Source of the DNA: Streptomyces sp. Isolate_45
GTDB lineage: Bacteria > Actinomycetota > Actinomycetes > Streptomycetales > Streptomycetaceae
Direction of reading: 5' to 3'
Length of the DNA: 64,000 nt
NCBI RefSeq assembly: GCF_024721315.2
Contig: NZ_JANFAK020000008.1
Coordinates: forward strand, 1 to 64,000
A program made the position numbers and the translations under genes. The notes beneath the pieces are model-generated. The model saw nothing but the letters and a program-made list of their open reading frames with translations, did no database searches and had not been told where the DNA came from. Shown here one piece after another: positions 7,784 to 15,830 of the stretch; within the stretch, counting starts at the first letter, position 1, and every line of letters starts with the position of its first letter.

Positions 7784-8584
7784 GTGGCCTCGAAGTGGGA
7801 ATCCCTGGTCAGTCAACTGAAGGCACAAATCGATGCAGGGGAGTACCGACCAGGGCAGAAACTGCCAACGGTGTCCGCGATGGTCACCGCCGGCGAAGGC
7901 AGCACAACGACCGTTCACCGCGCATACGCTGAGCTCGAAGCAGACGGTTATGTGGTCATGCGTCGACGCGGGGGGACTATCGTCCGCGACCGCACCATGG
8001 CCCGGATCCGCCTGTCGCGGTACTCCAAGGTCATGGAGCCGGGCGGGTCACGAGGCCCATGGGAGACGGCCCTTGCCGAGCAAGGCCTGGACGGACGGAT
8101 GGCGGTGCTCGCACCGGAGATTTTGGACGCACCTCGTGATGTCGCGGCATCCCTGGAGCTGCCCGAAGGCTCCCAGGTCGTTCGACGGCGACGGCATGCA
8201 TTGATCGGCGACGAGGTAGTGCAGCTGCAAGACGCTTGGTACCCACTCGGGCTCGCGCGCCAGTCTGGACTCGACAGCCCCACCAAGATCGTTGGTGGGG
8301 TCCTGGGAGCCATGGCAAATGCAGGCATCGAACCGACCGAGGCCGAAGAGCGCATCCGCGCCTGGGTACCCACGCCAGAGGAGGCGGTCGGCCTTTCCAT
8401 CGGTAGCCGAGTCCCCGTCATCGCGATCGAGCGAGTCACCCGCGACGAAACCGGACGCCCCCTCGAACTCCTTCGCATTGTGGGCGCGGCGGATCGCCTA
8501 GAGCTGATCTACGACGGCCTACCCCTCAAGAAGCGCCGGCGGCCGGCACGGCGCCCTCCCGCAGGCGGGAGCAACACTCCCTGA
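7784..8584 (+). CDS. GntR-family (HutC/UTRA type) transcriptional regulator
   Basis: The 266-residue protein starts at GTG after AAAGGAGGTGGGCTGAG. Residues 5-70 form the winged helix-turn-helix (GEYRPGQKLPTVSAMV, then STTTVHRAYAELEADGYVV), typical of GntR. Residues 100-245 resemble a UTRA ligand-binding domain (GSQVVRRRRHALIGDEVVQLQ and RVTRDETGRPLELLRIV). The tail is basic and proline-rich. In Streptomyces plasmids such proteins (KorSA-like) repress transfer genes. Here it faces a nine-gene operon across an intergenic region with two matching palindromes, so it is the probable repressor of that operon and of itself. Confidence 0.85.
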   Translation: MASKWESLVSQLKAQIDAGEYRPGQKLPTVSAMVTAGEGSTTTVHRAYAELEADGYVVMRRRGGTIVRDRTMARIRLSRYSKVMEPGGSRGPWETALAEQGLDGRMAVLAPEILDAPRDVAASLELPEGSQVVRRRRHALIGDEVVQLQDAWYPLGLARQSGLDSPTKIVGGVLGAMANAGIEPTEAEERIRAWVPTPEEAVGLSIGSRVPVIAIERVTRDETGRPLELLRIVGAADRLELIYDGLPLKKRRRPARRPPAGGSNTP

Positions 8585-8688
8585 CCGACAGGGCCCACTC
8601 ACACCGCCGCCGCGCCGACATCCAAAGGCTGCGGCCAACAGCAGCCCCCACAGGGTATCTTTCGAGGATCAGACGGCAGAGGTGAAGA

Positions 8689-8964
8689 GTGACTACCGTT
8701 CCTAACCCCGTGGCATCCATCGACGTCCTGCTGGACAACCACGCACCCCTTCTACCGCCCTCCGTCCGCGGCCCTCTTCGGCGGGCCGCAGGATTGACGC
8801 AGCGACAGGTAGCCAGGGAGATCGGCGTCCAGCCGCTGGCAGTCAAGCGCTGGGAGGCAGGTTCGGTGGAGCCCCGGCCGGGTGAACGACGCATCGCCTA
8901 CAGCCGCCTCCTCCAGGGCCTGGCTCGCCGATATCCGGAGGTCCTGTCCATGTGTGAGGCCTAA
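8689..8964 (+). CDS. XRE-type helix-turn-helix regulator
   Basis: This 91-residue protein starts at GTG (GAGGTGAAGA upstream). The HTH is clear at residues 28-60 (RRAAGLTQRQVAREIGVQ, then KRWEAGSVEPRPG). It follows the GntR gene in the same direction and precedes the replication genes. It is a small DNA-binding protein that may control copy number or the neighbouring genes. It is short even for XRE proteins, with little beyond the DNA-binding domain. Confidence 0.75.
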   Translation: MTTVPNPVASIDVLLDNHAPLLPPSVRGPLRRAAGLTQRQVAREIGVQPLAVKRWEAGSVEPRPGERRIAYSRLLQGLARRYPEVLSMCEA

Positions 8965-8974
8965 ACATGCTGAA

Positions 8975-9002
8975 GGCCGCCCCTGCGCCAACAGGAGCGG
9001 CC
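8975..9002 (+). terminator. Probable terminator hairpin after the XRE gene
   Basis: GGCCGCCCCTG and CAGGAGCGGCC pair with one mismatch around a 6-base loop, 10 bases after the stop codon. There is no T-run, as is common in actinobacteria. It separates the regulator from the replication genes. Confidence 0.5.
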
Positions 9003-9306
9003 ACTACAGCAATCCGACTCGCCAGCTAGCAGCGCCCGAGTCGTGTCCGGTGAGGTGACCTCGCCGGGGGTGATTCCCGTGAGCCCAAGGGCCCGCGCGG
9101 TCACCAGTACCCAGGATAAGGCGTGCCTCACACTGAGGCCACTATCTACGAACCTTGTCTGGTCACATTGCCGCCCACGACTCCCCGATCCAGGGGAGAC
9201 CCAGCACCATGTTCTTCACCCGATTCACGACACGCCGCGGCGCCGAGACAACCCAATGGGTCGTGTCCGGCAGTCGTGCGCTCCGGGCCGCCGTGGAGGT
9301 GACCCG

Positions 9307-10623
9307 ATGACTAGCCCCACCGACCTGCCGGGGGGCGCAGAGGAGTACGGCGGCGTCGATCCGAACGCCACCATCGTCCGGGGCACCGGACCGCGATCGG
9401 TCACCTTCTATCGCGAGATGGCCTTCGGTGGCCAGGTCGTACACAGCCTCGACTACGTGGTGCTGACGCACGTCCTGTTCGCCATCGCGGCGAACGAGGA
9501 GATCACCGTTCCCGGCATCTGGAAGCGGCTCCAGGCCCTCGGTATCCGGTCGGCGAAGAACTCCAAGGAGTTGGTCGGCAAGAACTCCGTCTACGAGTCC
9601 TTCAACCGGATCATCGAGGCCGGATTCATCCGCCGCGGTCGGCTCCCGCACCCCGCCGGCGGGGGCCGCAAGGGGAAGGTCGTCTACCAAGTCTTCGAGT
9701 TCGTAGCCGACAACCCCGACCACCAAGGCGCCCCCTTGACTCCACTTCCCGGAACCGGGGAAGTGGTCAGCAAGGATCACGTTTCCGCAGGTCAGGCCAC
9801 TTCCCGGAACCCGGGATCTGGTGTTCCGGGATCTGGCTTCCCGGGAAGTGGTGCGAAGCGCGTTCCCGCAGGTCAGCCCGCTTCCCGGGTGCCGGGAAGC
9901 GGCAGTGCTCTCCCCCCCACACCCCCCCGGGGGATGGAATCCCCCCTTACCCCCGGAGCCACAACGGTCCCGACCGTCTCGGTCGACGCAGTGACGGGGG
10001 GGAGGGGGAGGGAACGCTCCGCTCGACAAGCCAAACCCTCTATTGACCCCGCCGTGTTCGAGGCTGCGGTCGAGTTCCTTCTTGACCTGCCCGGCAACTG
10101 GGCTTGCGGTCTCGGACTTGCGAAGAAGAGCGCGCCGCTTCTGGTCGAGGCTTGTGCTCGTACCGGCTGGGAGCTGGGTCCGGCTTTGGCTGCCGAGCTC
10201 ACCAAGAACCCTGACGGCCTCAAGCAGCCCTGGAGGGCGATTCCCAAGCGCATCGAGGAGGACCTCAAGCGCAGGTCCGCCAGCCCGGTCCAGGTTGAGC
10301 CCGAGGGCCAGCGTTGCCCCCACCACCCGTCTCGCAGCCTGGCCGAATGCCCGTGCCAGCGCGCAGGTAACGAACCCTCGGACGCAGACGCTGCGGCTGG
10401 TGAGTCCGGGGGCGACGACTCGGCGGCCGGCGGGAACGTCGAGGACGTGAGGGTTGCTCTTAACGTGCTGAGCCAGGGAGCCCGAGGCAGCCGCAGCCGG
10501 AACGGGCGCGCTCAGGGCCTCAAGAAGATGCAGCAGCAGCGAGTGGTCGAAGAGTCGGCCGATCGGGCCCGCTACCTCGATGAGCTGGCCGGGCTCATGC
10601 AGCACGAGCAGACCGGCGCTTAA
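9307..10623 (+). CDS. Winged-helix plasmid replication initiator (Rep1-like)
   Basis: The ATG at 9307 is chosen because GGAGGTGACCCG precedes it; the frame is open for 88 codons upstream without coding character. The 438-residue product has an N-terminal DNA-binding domain (about 25-130; VVLTHVLFAIAANEEITV, then NSVYESFNRIIEAGFIRRG). A low-complexity middle (150-220) is encoded by iteron-like repeats, and a helical domain follows (PAVFEAAVEFLLDLPGNWACGL). It ends with a Cys/His cluster (CPHHPSRSLAECPCQ) and a charged tail. Downstream lies a DnaB-like helicase. In pSLA2-type Streptomyces linear plasmids, rep1 encodes an iteron-binding protein, carries the iterons, and is paired with helicase-like rep2. 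The match here is by organisation, not alignment. Confidence 0.7.
   Translation: MTSPTDLPGGAEEYGGVDPNATIVRGTGPRSVTFYREMAFGGQVVHSLDYVVLTHVLFAIAANEEITVPGIWKRLQALGIRSAKNSKELVGKNSVYESFNRIIEAGFIRRGRLPHPAGGGRKGKVVYQVFEFVADNPDHQGAPLTPLPGTGEVVSKDHVSAGQATSRNPGSGVPGSGFPGSGAKRVPAGQPASRVPGSGSALPPTPPRGMESPLTPGATTVPTVSVDAVTGGRGRERSARQAKPSIDPAVFEAAVEFLLDLPGNWACGLGLAKKSAPLLVEACARTGWELGPALAAELTKNPDGLKQPWRAIPKRIEEDLKRRSASPVQVEPEGQRCPHHPSRSLAECPCQRAGNEPSDADAAAGESGGDDSAAGGNVEDVRVALNVLSQGARGSRSRNGRAQGLKKMQQQRVVEESADRARYLDELAGLMQHEQTGA
9742..9902. repeat. Iteron-like repeats inside the initiator gene: candidate replication origin
   Basis: The unit CCGGGAAGTGG and its inverse CCACTTCCCGG recur about eight times with small changes (CCGGGATCTGG at 9811 and 9826; CCGGGAAGCGG near 9892). 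Several units are head-to-head pairs. A longer direct repeat around CCGCAGGTCAG (near 9786 and 9867) links two of the clusters. The encoded peptide is only Pro/Gly/Ser-rich filler, so the DNA appears to be the selected feature. Confidence 0.65.
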
Positions 10624-10703
10624 CCCCGAACAAGAGAACGCGGCGGCCGAATCTTTGGTCGGAGGCGGCCGCCGCGGTGACCCACCTGAGCAGGAGAGAT
10701 CAC

Positions 10704-12104
10704 ATGTCCATCGTCGCACCTTCCTTCGCAACCGAGGACGCCGGCTTCGGTGTCGAGCCGCCGGAGTTCGAGCACCGCTTCGATCGCGTTCCGCCGAACG
10801 ACGAGGAGGCCGAGGCGTCCGTTCTGGGCGGTGTCCAGCTGTCCAAGGACGCCATCGCCGACCTCATCGAGATCAAGCTCAAGCCCGAGCACTTCTACCG
10901 CCCGAAGCACCAGACGATCTACCGCATCGTGCTGGAGATGTACGCGAAGGGCGAGCCTGTCGACCCCATCACCCTCAGCGCGGAACTCCAGAAGTGCGGT
11001 GAACTCACTCGGATCGGAGGAGCCTCCTACCTTCACGCCCTGGTCCAGGCCGTTCCCACGGCAGCGAACGCCCAGTACTACGGCGAGATCGTCAAAGAAC
11101 GGGCAACTTTGCGGGGCCTGGTCGAGGCGGGAACCCGTATCACGCAGATGGGATACGCAGCCGAGGGCGAGGTGACCGACGTAGTCGAAGCGGCGCAATC
11201 CGCAATCTTCGCTCTCGTCGAGCAGCGCACCGACGACACGCTCGCCCCCGCCTCGGTGGGCATGGACATCACCATCGAACGGGTGGAGGCACGCGGCAAG
11301 AGGGGCGCCGGGCTGACTGGGGTACCCACCGGCTTCACCGACCTTGACTTGCTGACCCAAGGCTTTCAGGCGGGACAGCTGATCGTAGTCGCGGCTCGTC
11401 CCGCTATTGGCAAGAGCACCCTGGCCATGGACTTCGCGCGCGCGGCCGCGATCAAGAACGAGCTTGCCACGGCCTTCTTCTCGCTGGAGATGGGCCGAGA
11501 GGAACTCCAGCTTCGTCTGCTGTCCGCCGAGGGCGGCGTCGCTCTGCACCACCTGCGCTCGGGCACGATGACCGACGAGGATTGGGCGAGGCTCGCGAAA
11601 GCCATGCCGCGGGTGAGCGGAGCACCGCTCTTTTTGGATGACGCCCCGAACCTGTCAGCGCTGGAGATCCGCACCAAGGCCCGGAAGCTGGCCCAGAGCC
11701 ACGACCTCAAGCTGATCGTCATTGACTACCTTCAGCTGATGGAATCCGGGGCCTCCCGGCGCGCTGATAACCGACAGGAGGAAGTCTCCGACATGTCCCG
11801 GAAACTCAAGCTTCTGGGCAAGGAACTGGGAGTTCCGGTCATTGCCCTGTCCCAGCTGAACCGTGGACCTGAGCAGCGCGCGGACAAGAAGCCGCTGATC
11901 TCGGACCTGCGCGAGTCCGGAGCGATCGAGCAGGACGCCGACATGGTGATTCTCCTTGACCGCCCCGACGCGTACGAGAAAGAGAGCGCGCGGGCCGGCG
12001 AGACCGACCTCATCGTCGCCAAGCACCGGAATGGCCCCACCGCCACCATCACAGTCGCGAGCCAGCTGCACTACAGCCGATTCCGCGACATGGCGAACAC
12101 GTGA
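10704..12104 (+). CDS. DnaB-like replicative helicase (Rep2-like)
   Basis: The 466-residue protein starts at the ATG after CAGGAGAGATCAC. Residues 30-150 match the DnaB N-terminal domain (PPNDEEAEASVLGGVQLSKD and RPKHQTIYRIVLEMYAKGE). The RecA-like domain follows, with a Walker A near 231-240 (AARPAIGKST), a DnaB-specific motif (TAFFSLEMGREELQLRLL), a Walker B at about 335 (LIVIDYLQLM) and VIALSQLNRG. The length is typical for DnaB. The last domain position of the P-loop is Ile where many have Met (PSMGKT). It lies 80 bases after the initiator and is the likely plasmid helicase, loaded by that protein. Confidence 0.9.
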   Translation: MSIVAPSFATEDAGFGVEPPEFEHRFDRVPPNDEEAEASVLGGVQLSKDAIADLIEIKLKPEHFYRPKHQTIYRIVLEMYAKGEPVDPITLSAELQKCGELTRIGGASYLHALVQAVPTAANAQYYGEIVKERATLRGLVEAGTRITQMGYAAEGEVTDVVEAAQSAIFALVEQRTDDTLAPASVGMDITIERVEARGKRGAGLTGVPTGFTDLDLLTQGFQAGQLIVVAARPAIGKSTLAMDFARAAAIKNELATAFFSLEMGREELQLRLLSAEGGVALHHLRSGTMTDEDWARLAKAMPRVSGAPLFLDDAPNLSALEIRTKARKLAQSHDLKLIVIDYLQLMESGASRRADNRQEEVSDMSRKLKLLGKELGVPVIALSQLNRGPEQRADKKPLISDLRESGAIEQDADMVILLDRPDAYEKESARAGETDLIVAKHRNGPTATITVASQLHYSRFRDMANT

Positions 12105-12231
12105 GAAGAGGGTGTGGGGTCTCGCGCACCGTGTTCCAGAGGGAGCAGATCACCGTGATTCCCAAGCGAAGAGTCGACCAGAGCCCGGTGGACAGGGCAG
12201 ACTCGGAGCAGACCGAGAGGGGCCTGACGCG

Positions 12232-12525
12232 ATGACCGCACAGCCGATCCATCCGCACGACCCGGACCCGAGGGTGCCCCGCAACGCGAACGGCATCGCC
12301 GAGGCCTTGGCCGGCACGCGGCGGGTGGAGTTCCTGCGCCAGCTCTTGGCCGCGGCCCCCGAGGAGGCCGAGGGCGTCCTGCGCCACTGGTGGTGCGAAG
12401 CGATGCTCGATGCGGACCCGGCGGGCGACCGACTCGCAGCGGCCGCGCTCGACGGCACGCTCCGCACGACCACGGTCGAGGACCTGATCGCCCGGCGACG
12501 TCAGGCAGGCAATCCCGTTGAGTGA
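12232..12525 (+). CDS. Hypothetical protein downstream of the helicase
   Basis: This 97-residue protein starts at ATG (MTAQPIHPHDPDPRVPRN). Residues 30-95 form alpha-helices (RVEFLRQLLAAAPEEAEGVLRHWWCEAM), resembling small antitoxin-like or phage accessory proteins. It overlaps the next gene by 8 bases and is probably co-transcribed with it. The function is unknown. Confidence 0.65.
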   Translation: MTAQPIHPHDPDPRVPRNANGIAEALAGTRRVEFLRQLLAAAPEEAEGVLRHWWCEAMLDADPAGDRLAAAALDGTLRTTTVEDLIARRRQAGNPVE

Positions 12526-12811
12526 GCCGCACGAAGAGCCTGAGGGCTGGCCGTGCGTGCTGTCCGACGAGGTCACCAGCCTCCTCCTGGACCCGGCGCT
12601 CCCTGCTGATGTGTTCGGTGCGGTGGTGGCCGCCACCGTCCTGATAAACGAGATGCGCGGCGAGGTACCCGGCGCCACGATGTCGGCGAAATGGCCCGAG
12701 CAGCGGCGCATGCCGCTCGGCCCGGACGGCTCGCTCGGCGTCGCCGAGTACGTCATCGTCGCCCACGCCGAGCCGCCGCAGATCGTCCTCACCCGCGTCC
12801 AGCTGTACTGA
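12518..12811 (+). CDS. Hypothetical protein, overlapping the preceding gene
   Basis: The 97-residue product is read from TTG at 12518 (MSEPHEEPEGWPCVL), overlapping the upstream stop by 8 bases; no other suitable start lies closer. The protein is acidic, with alternating helices and a C-terminal strand pair (GVAEYVIVAHAEPPQIVLTRVQLY). A pairing with the 97-residue upstream protein, as in a toxin-antitoxin operon, fits the size and overlap, but there is no family support. Confidence 0.6.
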   Translation: MSEPHEEPEGWPCVLSDEVTSLLLDPALPADVFGAVVAATVLINEMRGEVPGATMSAKWPEQRRMPLGPDGSLGVAEYVIVAHAEPPQIVLTRVQLY

Positions 12812-12925
12812 CCGACCGTTCCCGACTGCAAGGGCCCGGCGAGACGCCCCCCTCTCACCGGGCCCTTCGGCGTGCCGTGCCCAGGCCGCCGGGGAGGACC
12901 CGAGCACGGCGCCCCGGCCGCCCGT

Positions 12926-12945
12926 CTCACCACTTAAGAGGTGAG
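12926..12945. promoter_or_regulatory. Operator-like near-palindrome shared with the SprT-like gene
   Basis: CTCACC-ACTTAAGA-GGTGAG is palindromic except for one position pair. A perfect, longer version lies at 44093-44120, in front of the SprT-like gene. Here it ends 24 bp before the GTG of the zinc-finger gene. Two copies 31 kb apart, each close to a start codon, suggest a shared regulator. Confidence 0.6.
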
Positions 12946-12969
12946 TTTGGGTTTCGTGGAGGAGGCGGC

Positions 12970-13395
12970 GTGATCGGTGAGGTTCGGCGGAGGGAGAGAG
13001 CCCTGGTCGGTGACGGCCGTCAGGAGGATCCTGATGCTGTGCCCAGGAAGCCCCCTGTACGGCGCTGCGCGCAGTGCGCGCGCCCACTCCCGCCGGGGTC
13101 CCGGTCCTCGCGGAGTTTCTGCTCGACGTCCTGCCGCACGCGGTCGTGGCGGCAGTCGCGGGCCCGCCTGGCCGCGCTCGACGCCGGCGGCGAAGCGCTG
13201 CGGGCCCTGATCGAGGGCCGCCGCCATCCCTGGCCCCGGTTTCGATGCCCTGAATGCGGCTCGGCCTGGTACTCCGCAGACACCCCCTTCGGCGTGCGGA
13301 AGCGCTCGGACAGTCGCTACTGCTCGCACCGGTGCAGGACCAGGGCATGGCGCCGTCGCGTTCGGCAGGCGTCACCCGGTGACGCCTCTCGGTGA
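12970..13395 (+). CDS. Small protein with two Cys-rich zinc-finger modules
   Basis: The GTG start follows GGAGGAGGC. The 141-residue product has two similar modules. The first is RRCAQC near residue 36 with FCSTSC ending near 58; the second is FRCPECGSAW near 97 with YCSHRC ending near 128. Each is CxxC-x(16-20)-CxxxC followed by an Arg-rich helix (RTRSWR, RTRAWRRRV). This looks like an internal duplication of a zinc-binding, nucleic-acid-binding fold. An operator-like palindrome precedes it. I know no named family. Confidence 0.65.
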   Translation: MIGEVRRRERALVGDGRQEDPDAVPRKPPVRRCAQCARPLPPGSRSSRSFCSTSCRTRSWRQSRARLAALDAGGEALRALIEGRRHPWPRFRCPECGSAWYSADTPFGVRKRSDSRYCSHRCRTRAWRRRVRQASPGDASR

Positions 13396-13445
13396 CGCCA
13401 TCGGCCCCGGGGTGTTGGGTGGGCGGCAGCGGCCGGTGGATGGGT

Positions 13446-14004
13446 GTCCGGTGACATCGATGCTGGATCGTTTGCCATCGAAGTTGGACCGCTCGGCAGC
13501 GCGGCGCGGAAGCCTTCTGTACTACGTCCAGCTCGGTTTCAGGCTGCGCTGTCCAACGGGGCTCTTACAGAAGCGCGTTGCGCTCCGCACTTCGCCGATA
13601 GACGTCATGTGCCGCCTGGGTGACGAACCCAGCGACGAAAGCGACCGGGCTGCCATAAAGCAGAGGGCCCACGTCGGAAATCCAGTCCCCGATGGCGAGA
13701 ACAGCGACAACGTCGAGGTAGTAGAACAGGAACAGTGCCCCTTGGCCGAGCTTCGTCATCGTCCATCCCCCATGTGGTCACCGCTCTTTCGCCCATGGCA
13801 TGCCCGGTCCATTACGGTCCGACACCGCGCAGAGCGGCCCGCACCACCCTGCCCAGCGCCGTGCCGATCTCGCGTGATCGCTTCGTTCCCCAGCCCCACG
13901 GCCCCGCCCCTTCGGTATCCGCGATCTTCCTTGGTCCTCAGGCCACCGAGCTCCAGGCCGGTCCAACTTCGATGGCAAACAGTCCAACATCGATGTCACC
14001 GGAC
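13446..14004. mobile_element. 559-bp element with 46-bp terminal inverted repeats
   Basis: The left end (13446-13491) and the reverse complement of the right end (13959-14004) agree at 43 of 46 positions. Both contain CATCGATG, TTTGCCATCGAAG and repeated TTGGAC motifs. Ends with TGGAC...TTTGCC(A/G)TCGAAG...TGGACC resemble those of large actinobacterial insertion sequences. No transposase is inside; the only plausible gene is a 64-residue membrane protein. It is best read as a non-autonomous element moved in trans. No clear target duplication was identified. Confidence 0.65.
13565..13759 (-). CDS. Small two-pass membrane protein inside the inverted-repeat element
   Basis: This 64-residue product starts at ATG with GGGGGATGGACG upstream. 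Two hydrophobic segments (GALFLFYYLDVVAVLAIGDW and YGSPVAFVAGFVTQAAHDVY) are separated by a short polar turn, and the tail is basic. It is the only coding-like sequence inside the 559-bp element and therefore its probable cargo. The function is unknown. Confidence 0.5.
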   Translation of the reverse strand: MTKLGQGALFLFYYLDVVAVLAIGDWISDVGPLLYGSPVAFVAGFVTQAAHDVYRRSAERNALL

Positions 14005-14355
14005 AATGGGTGCAGCGCTTCCGTGGGGCCGCCTACTGTCACATGGCATGCGTGGCCGGCGCGGACGGCGGCTGCGGGCGCGCGGGGCTGTGAAAAGAAG
14101 GCCGGCGGCGGGGGAGGGGTGCCCGGGTGGCTGTCCGGTATGCCGGGCCGGCGGGTCGAGTCGGGCTGGGCGCCGTACCCCCGCCGTCACGGATGCGGGA
14201 GCGTGAGGCGCACGGACGCTGATGCCTTGGCCGGCGGGGAGCCGGCTGCTGCCGCGATGGGGCCGATGCCGTCCATCTCGCTCCGCTCGTCCATGCATCG
14301 TCGTGGTCCGACGTCCGCCCGCCGGCCCCGAGGGTTGCTGAAATCGGCTGAGAAA
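14005..14355. other. Intergenic stretch without recognisable genes
   Basis: The open frames across these 351 bp are arginine- and proline-rich, with no coding-like codon use or start/ribosome-site pair. I see no gene or strong hairpin before the repeated leader that begins near 14357. Confidence 0.5.
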
Positions 14356-14356
14356 G

Positions 14357-14446
14357 TGCTCTGACCTGCGGGTTCAGACTTGACCCCCGCCCGAAAACTT
14401 GAGAGTATTAGACATGTCGGAAGGGGGTGGGAATCCCCGACCGACA
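14357..14446 (+). promoter_or_regulatory. Repeated promoter-hairpin leader, copy A
   Basis: The element runs GTGCTCTGACCTG, TTGACC (14380-14385), AACTTGAGAGTATTAG (14397-14411), then a hairpin. The outer stem is TGTCGG/CCGACA (14415-14446) and the inner stem GGGG/CCCC around TGGGAAT. Close copies lie at 16318-16413 and 19141-19203. TTGACC with a TATTAG-like element 20 bp later could be a promoter with unusual spacing, or the conserved core could be a binding site. The element leads into the 132-residue gene at 14485. Confidence 0.65.
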
Positions 14447-14484
14447 CGGCCTCCGGGTCACACCGAGAGCCCCTTCAGCGAAAG

Positions 14485-14883
14485 ATGAGCTCCGTCATGT
14501 CGAATGCCCGCTTCCAGCCCGCCGTCTGCGTGCTGGTCCCCAGTCCGGACGGCCGGTCCACCGTGGCCCAGGTCATTCGCGGCACCCACGTGGACGGCGA
14601 GACCCTCGCCGCACGCCTCTACGAGTACTACGTCCACCGCCAGGACGAAGGCGACGTGCTCCCCGCCGACCTCACTCTCGACACCGTCCTGCACCACCTC
14701 GGCGAGCAGGGCGCAATCTGCACCGAGGGCTGGCACGAGTCCCTGAACGAGCCGAGCGACGCCGCCGCCGAGATCACCTGGCAGTGGGCGCGTGCGCAGA
14801 TCGAGCGTCTCCTTCCCGGCCTGTCGTGGGAGGTCGACCCCGAACAGAGGCACGCCATGCCCTGGGAGCGCACCACCAGCTGA
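14485..14883 (+). CDS. Hypothetical protein behind leader copy A
   Basis: The 132-residue product starts at ATG (MSSVMSNARFQPAVCVLVPSP); an ATG four codons later is a possible alternative. The N-terminal half forms strands (AVCVLVPSPDGRSTVAQVI), and the C-terminal half is helical and acidic with many Trp and Glu residues. It may sense or bind a small ligand, but no family is recognised. It is the first of a run of similarly organised accessory genes, each preceded by a GGGAAT-loop hairpin. Confidence 0.65.
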   Translation: MSSVMSNARFQPAVCVLVPSPDGRSTVAQVIRGTHVDGETLAARLYEYYVHRQDEGDVLPADLTLDTVLHHLGEQGAICTEGWHESLNEPSDAAAEITWQWARAQIERLLPGLSWEVDPEQRHAMPWERTTS

Positions 14884-14889
14884 CCGGGC

Positions 14890-14927
14890 CCGGTGCGGGC
14901 GGGGGCGGGAATCCCCGCCCGCACCGG
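14890..14927 (+). other. 15-bp perfect stem hairpin with GCGGGAAT loop
   Basis: CCGGTGCGGGCGGGG (14890-14904) pairs exactly with CCCCGCCCGCACCGG (14913-14927) around the loop GCGGGAAT. It starts 7 bases after the stop of one gene and ends 48 bases before the next start. There is no T-run. It belongs to the GGGAAT-loop hairpin family of 14.4-19.2 kb and may attenuate, process or stabilise the mRNA. Confidence 0.7.
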
Positions 14928-14975
14928 TGGCCGGCACGCCGAATCACCTCAACCTCAACACCATGGAGCATCAGC

Positions 14976-15752
14976 ATGACCAGCACGCACAAGAAGCCCG
15001 GCCGCAGCGCCACCTCCCTCCCCGCCGGCGGGTCGTCCCACCCGCCGGTCGACCACGTGAGCATCGGTCAGATCGCCCGCGTGGCTGTGGGGCTGCTCGG
15101 TGAGGGCTGGAACCTGATGGCCCGGAAGTGGGGGACCGTCGCCGAGCTCCTCCTCGGCGAGGACGAGGGCGAGGACGCCGCCCGGTTCGAGCTCGGCGTG
15201 GACGACGACTACGACCTCTACCTCATCAGCCAGCAGTGGGCACTCACCCCGCACATCTTCTCCGGCCGCTACGACACCGTCGCCGACATCGCCGGGGAGG
15301 TCGCACGCGCCGCCGAGGCCCTGGCCGTCCAGGTGTTGACCGTAGCCGGCGGCGCCGGCCCGGTCGAGGATCTCTTCCGCGCCGAGGAAGCCCTCCTGGC
15401 CGAGCGTTCCGCGGCGCCGGGTGCGCGGCGGATCAACGGCGCGGAGATGTACGCGGATCTCCTGGGCAGCCGGATCCAGCACGCGTTCCTGCCCGCGGCG
15501 AACGCCTTCGACCTGGATGCCGAGACCGGGCTCGCGTACGTGCAGGTCTCCGACGGCTTCGAGGCGAGGCAACTGCGTTGCGTCGCCTGCGGAAGCCAGG
15601 AAGGCCTGGTGGCGCTCCGCCACACCCCCCTGGACACCACCGGCCGGTACATCGGGAGCCGCTGGTACGGCCCGCGTGTGAGCGAGTCCCTGGTGTGCCG
15701 GCTGCACCATGCGGCCCCCTCGGTCCGAGAGCGCCTGACGCGGCAGAGCTGA
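14976..15752 (+). CDS. Hypothetical protein of the leader-hairpin cluster
   Basis: The 258-residue product starts at ATG (MTSTHKKPGRSATSLPAGG). Residues 30-130 are mixed alpha/beta (FELGVDDDYDLYLISQQWALT). Residues 185-240 hold a possible zinc site (LRCVACGSQEG, then LVCRLHHAAP). The family is unknown. It follows a strong hairpin and the sequence ACCTCAACCTCAAC, a motif also found before other starts in this cluster. Confidence 0.65.
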   Translation: MTSTHKKPGRSATSLPAGGSSHPPVDHVSIGQIARVAVGLLGEGWNLMARKWGTVAELLLGEDEGEDAARFELGVDDDYDLYLISQQWALTPHIFSGRYDTVADIAGEVARAAEALAVQVLTVAGGAGPVEDLFRAEEALLAERSAAPGARRINGAEMYADLLGSRIQHAFLPAANAFDLDAETGLAYVQVSDGFEARQLRCVACGSQEGLVALRHTPLDTTGRYIGSRWYGPRVSESLVCRLHHAAPSVRERLTRQS

Positions 15753-15763
15753 CCCCCAGAACA

Positions 15764-15801
15764 CCCGGGAGGGCGGGGGCGGGAATCCCCGCCCACCCGG
15801 G
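15764..15801 (+). other. GGGAAT-loop hairpin before the 95-residue gene
   Basis: CCCGGG-A-GGGCGGGG pairs with CCCCGCCC-A-CCCGGG (one A/A mismatch) around the loop GCGGGAAT. It begins 12 bases after a stop codon and ends 29 bases before the next start. The loop is identical to that of the hairpin at 14890-14927. Confidence 0.7.
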
Positions 15802-15830
15802 AACCACCGAACAACCTCAGGAGAAGAAGC

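Noticed and set aside
9163..10731. 522-residue minus-strand frame across the initiator gene
   Set aside because: It overlaps the winged-helix initiator on the other strand and contains no recognisable domain; the initiator has the better start and codon use.
13379..14206. 275-residue plus-strand frame across the inverted-repeat element
   Set aside because: It reads through both terminal repeats and has an Arg/Pro-rich, non-coding-like composition; the 64-residue minus-strand frame is more credible.
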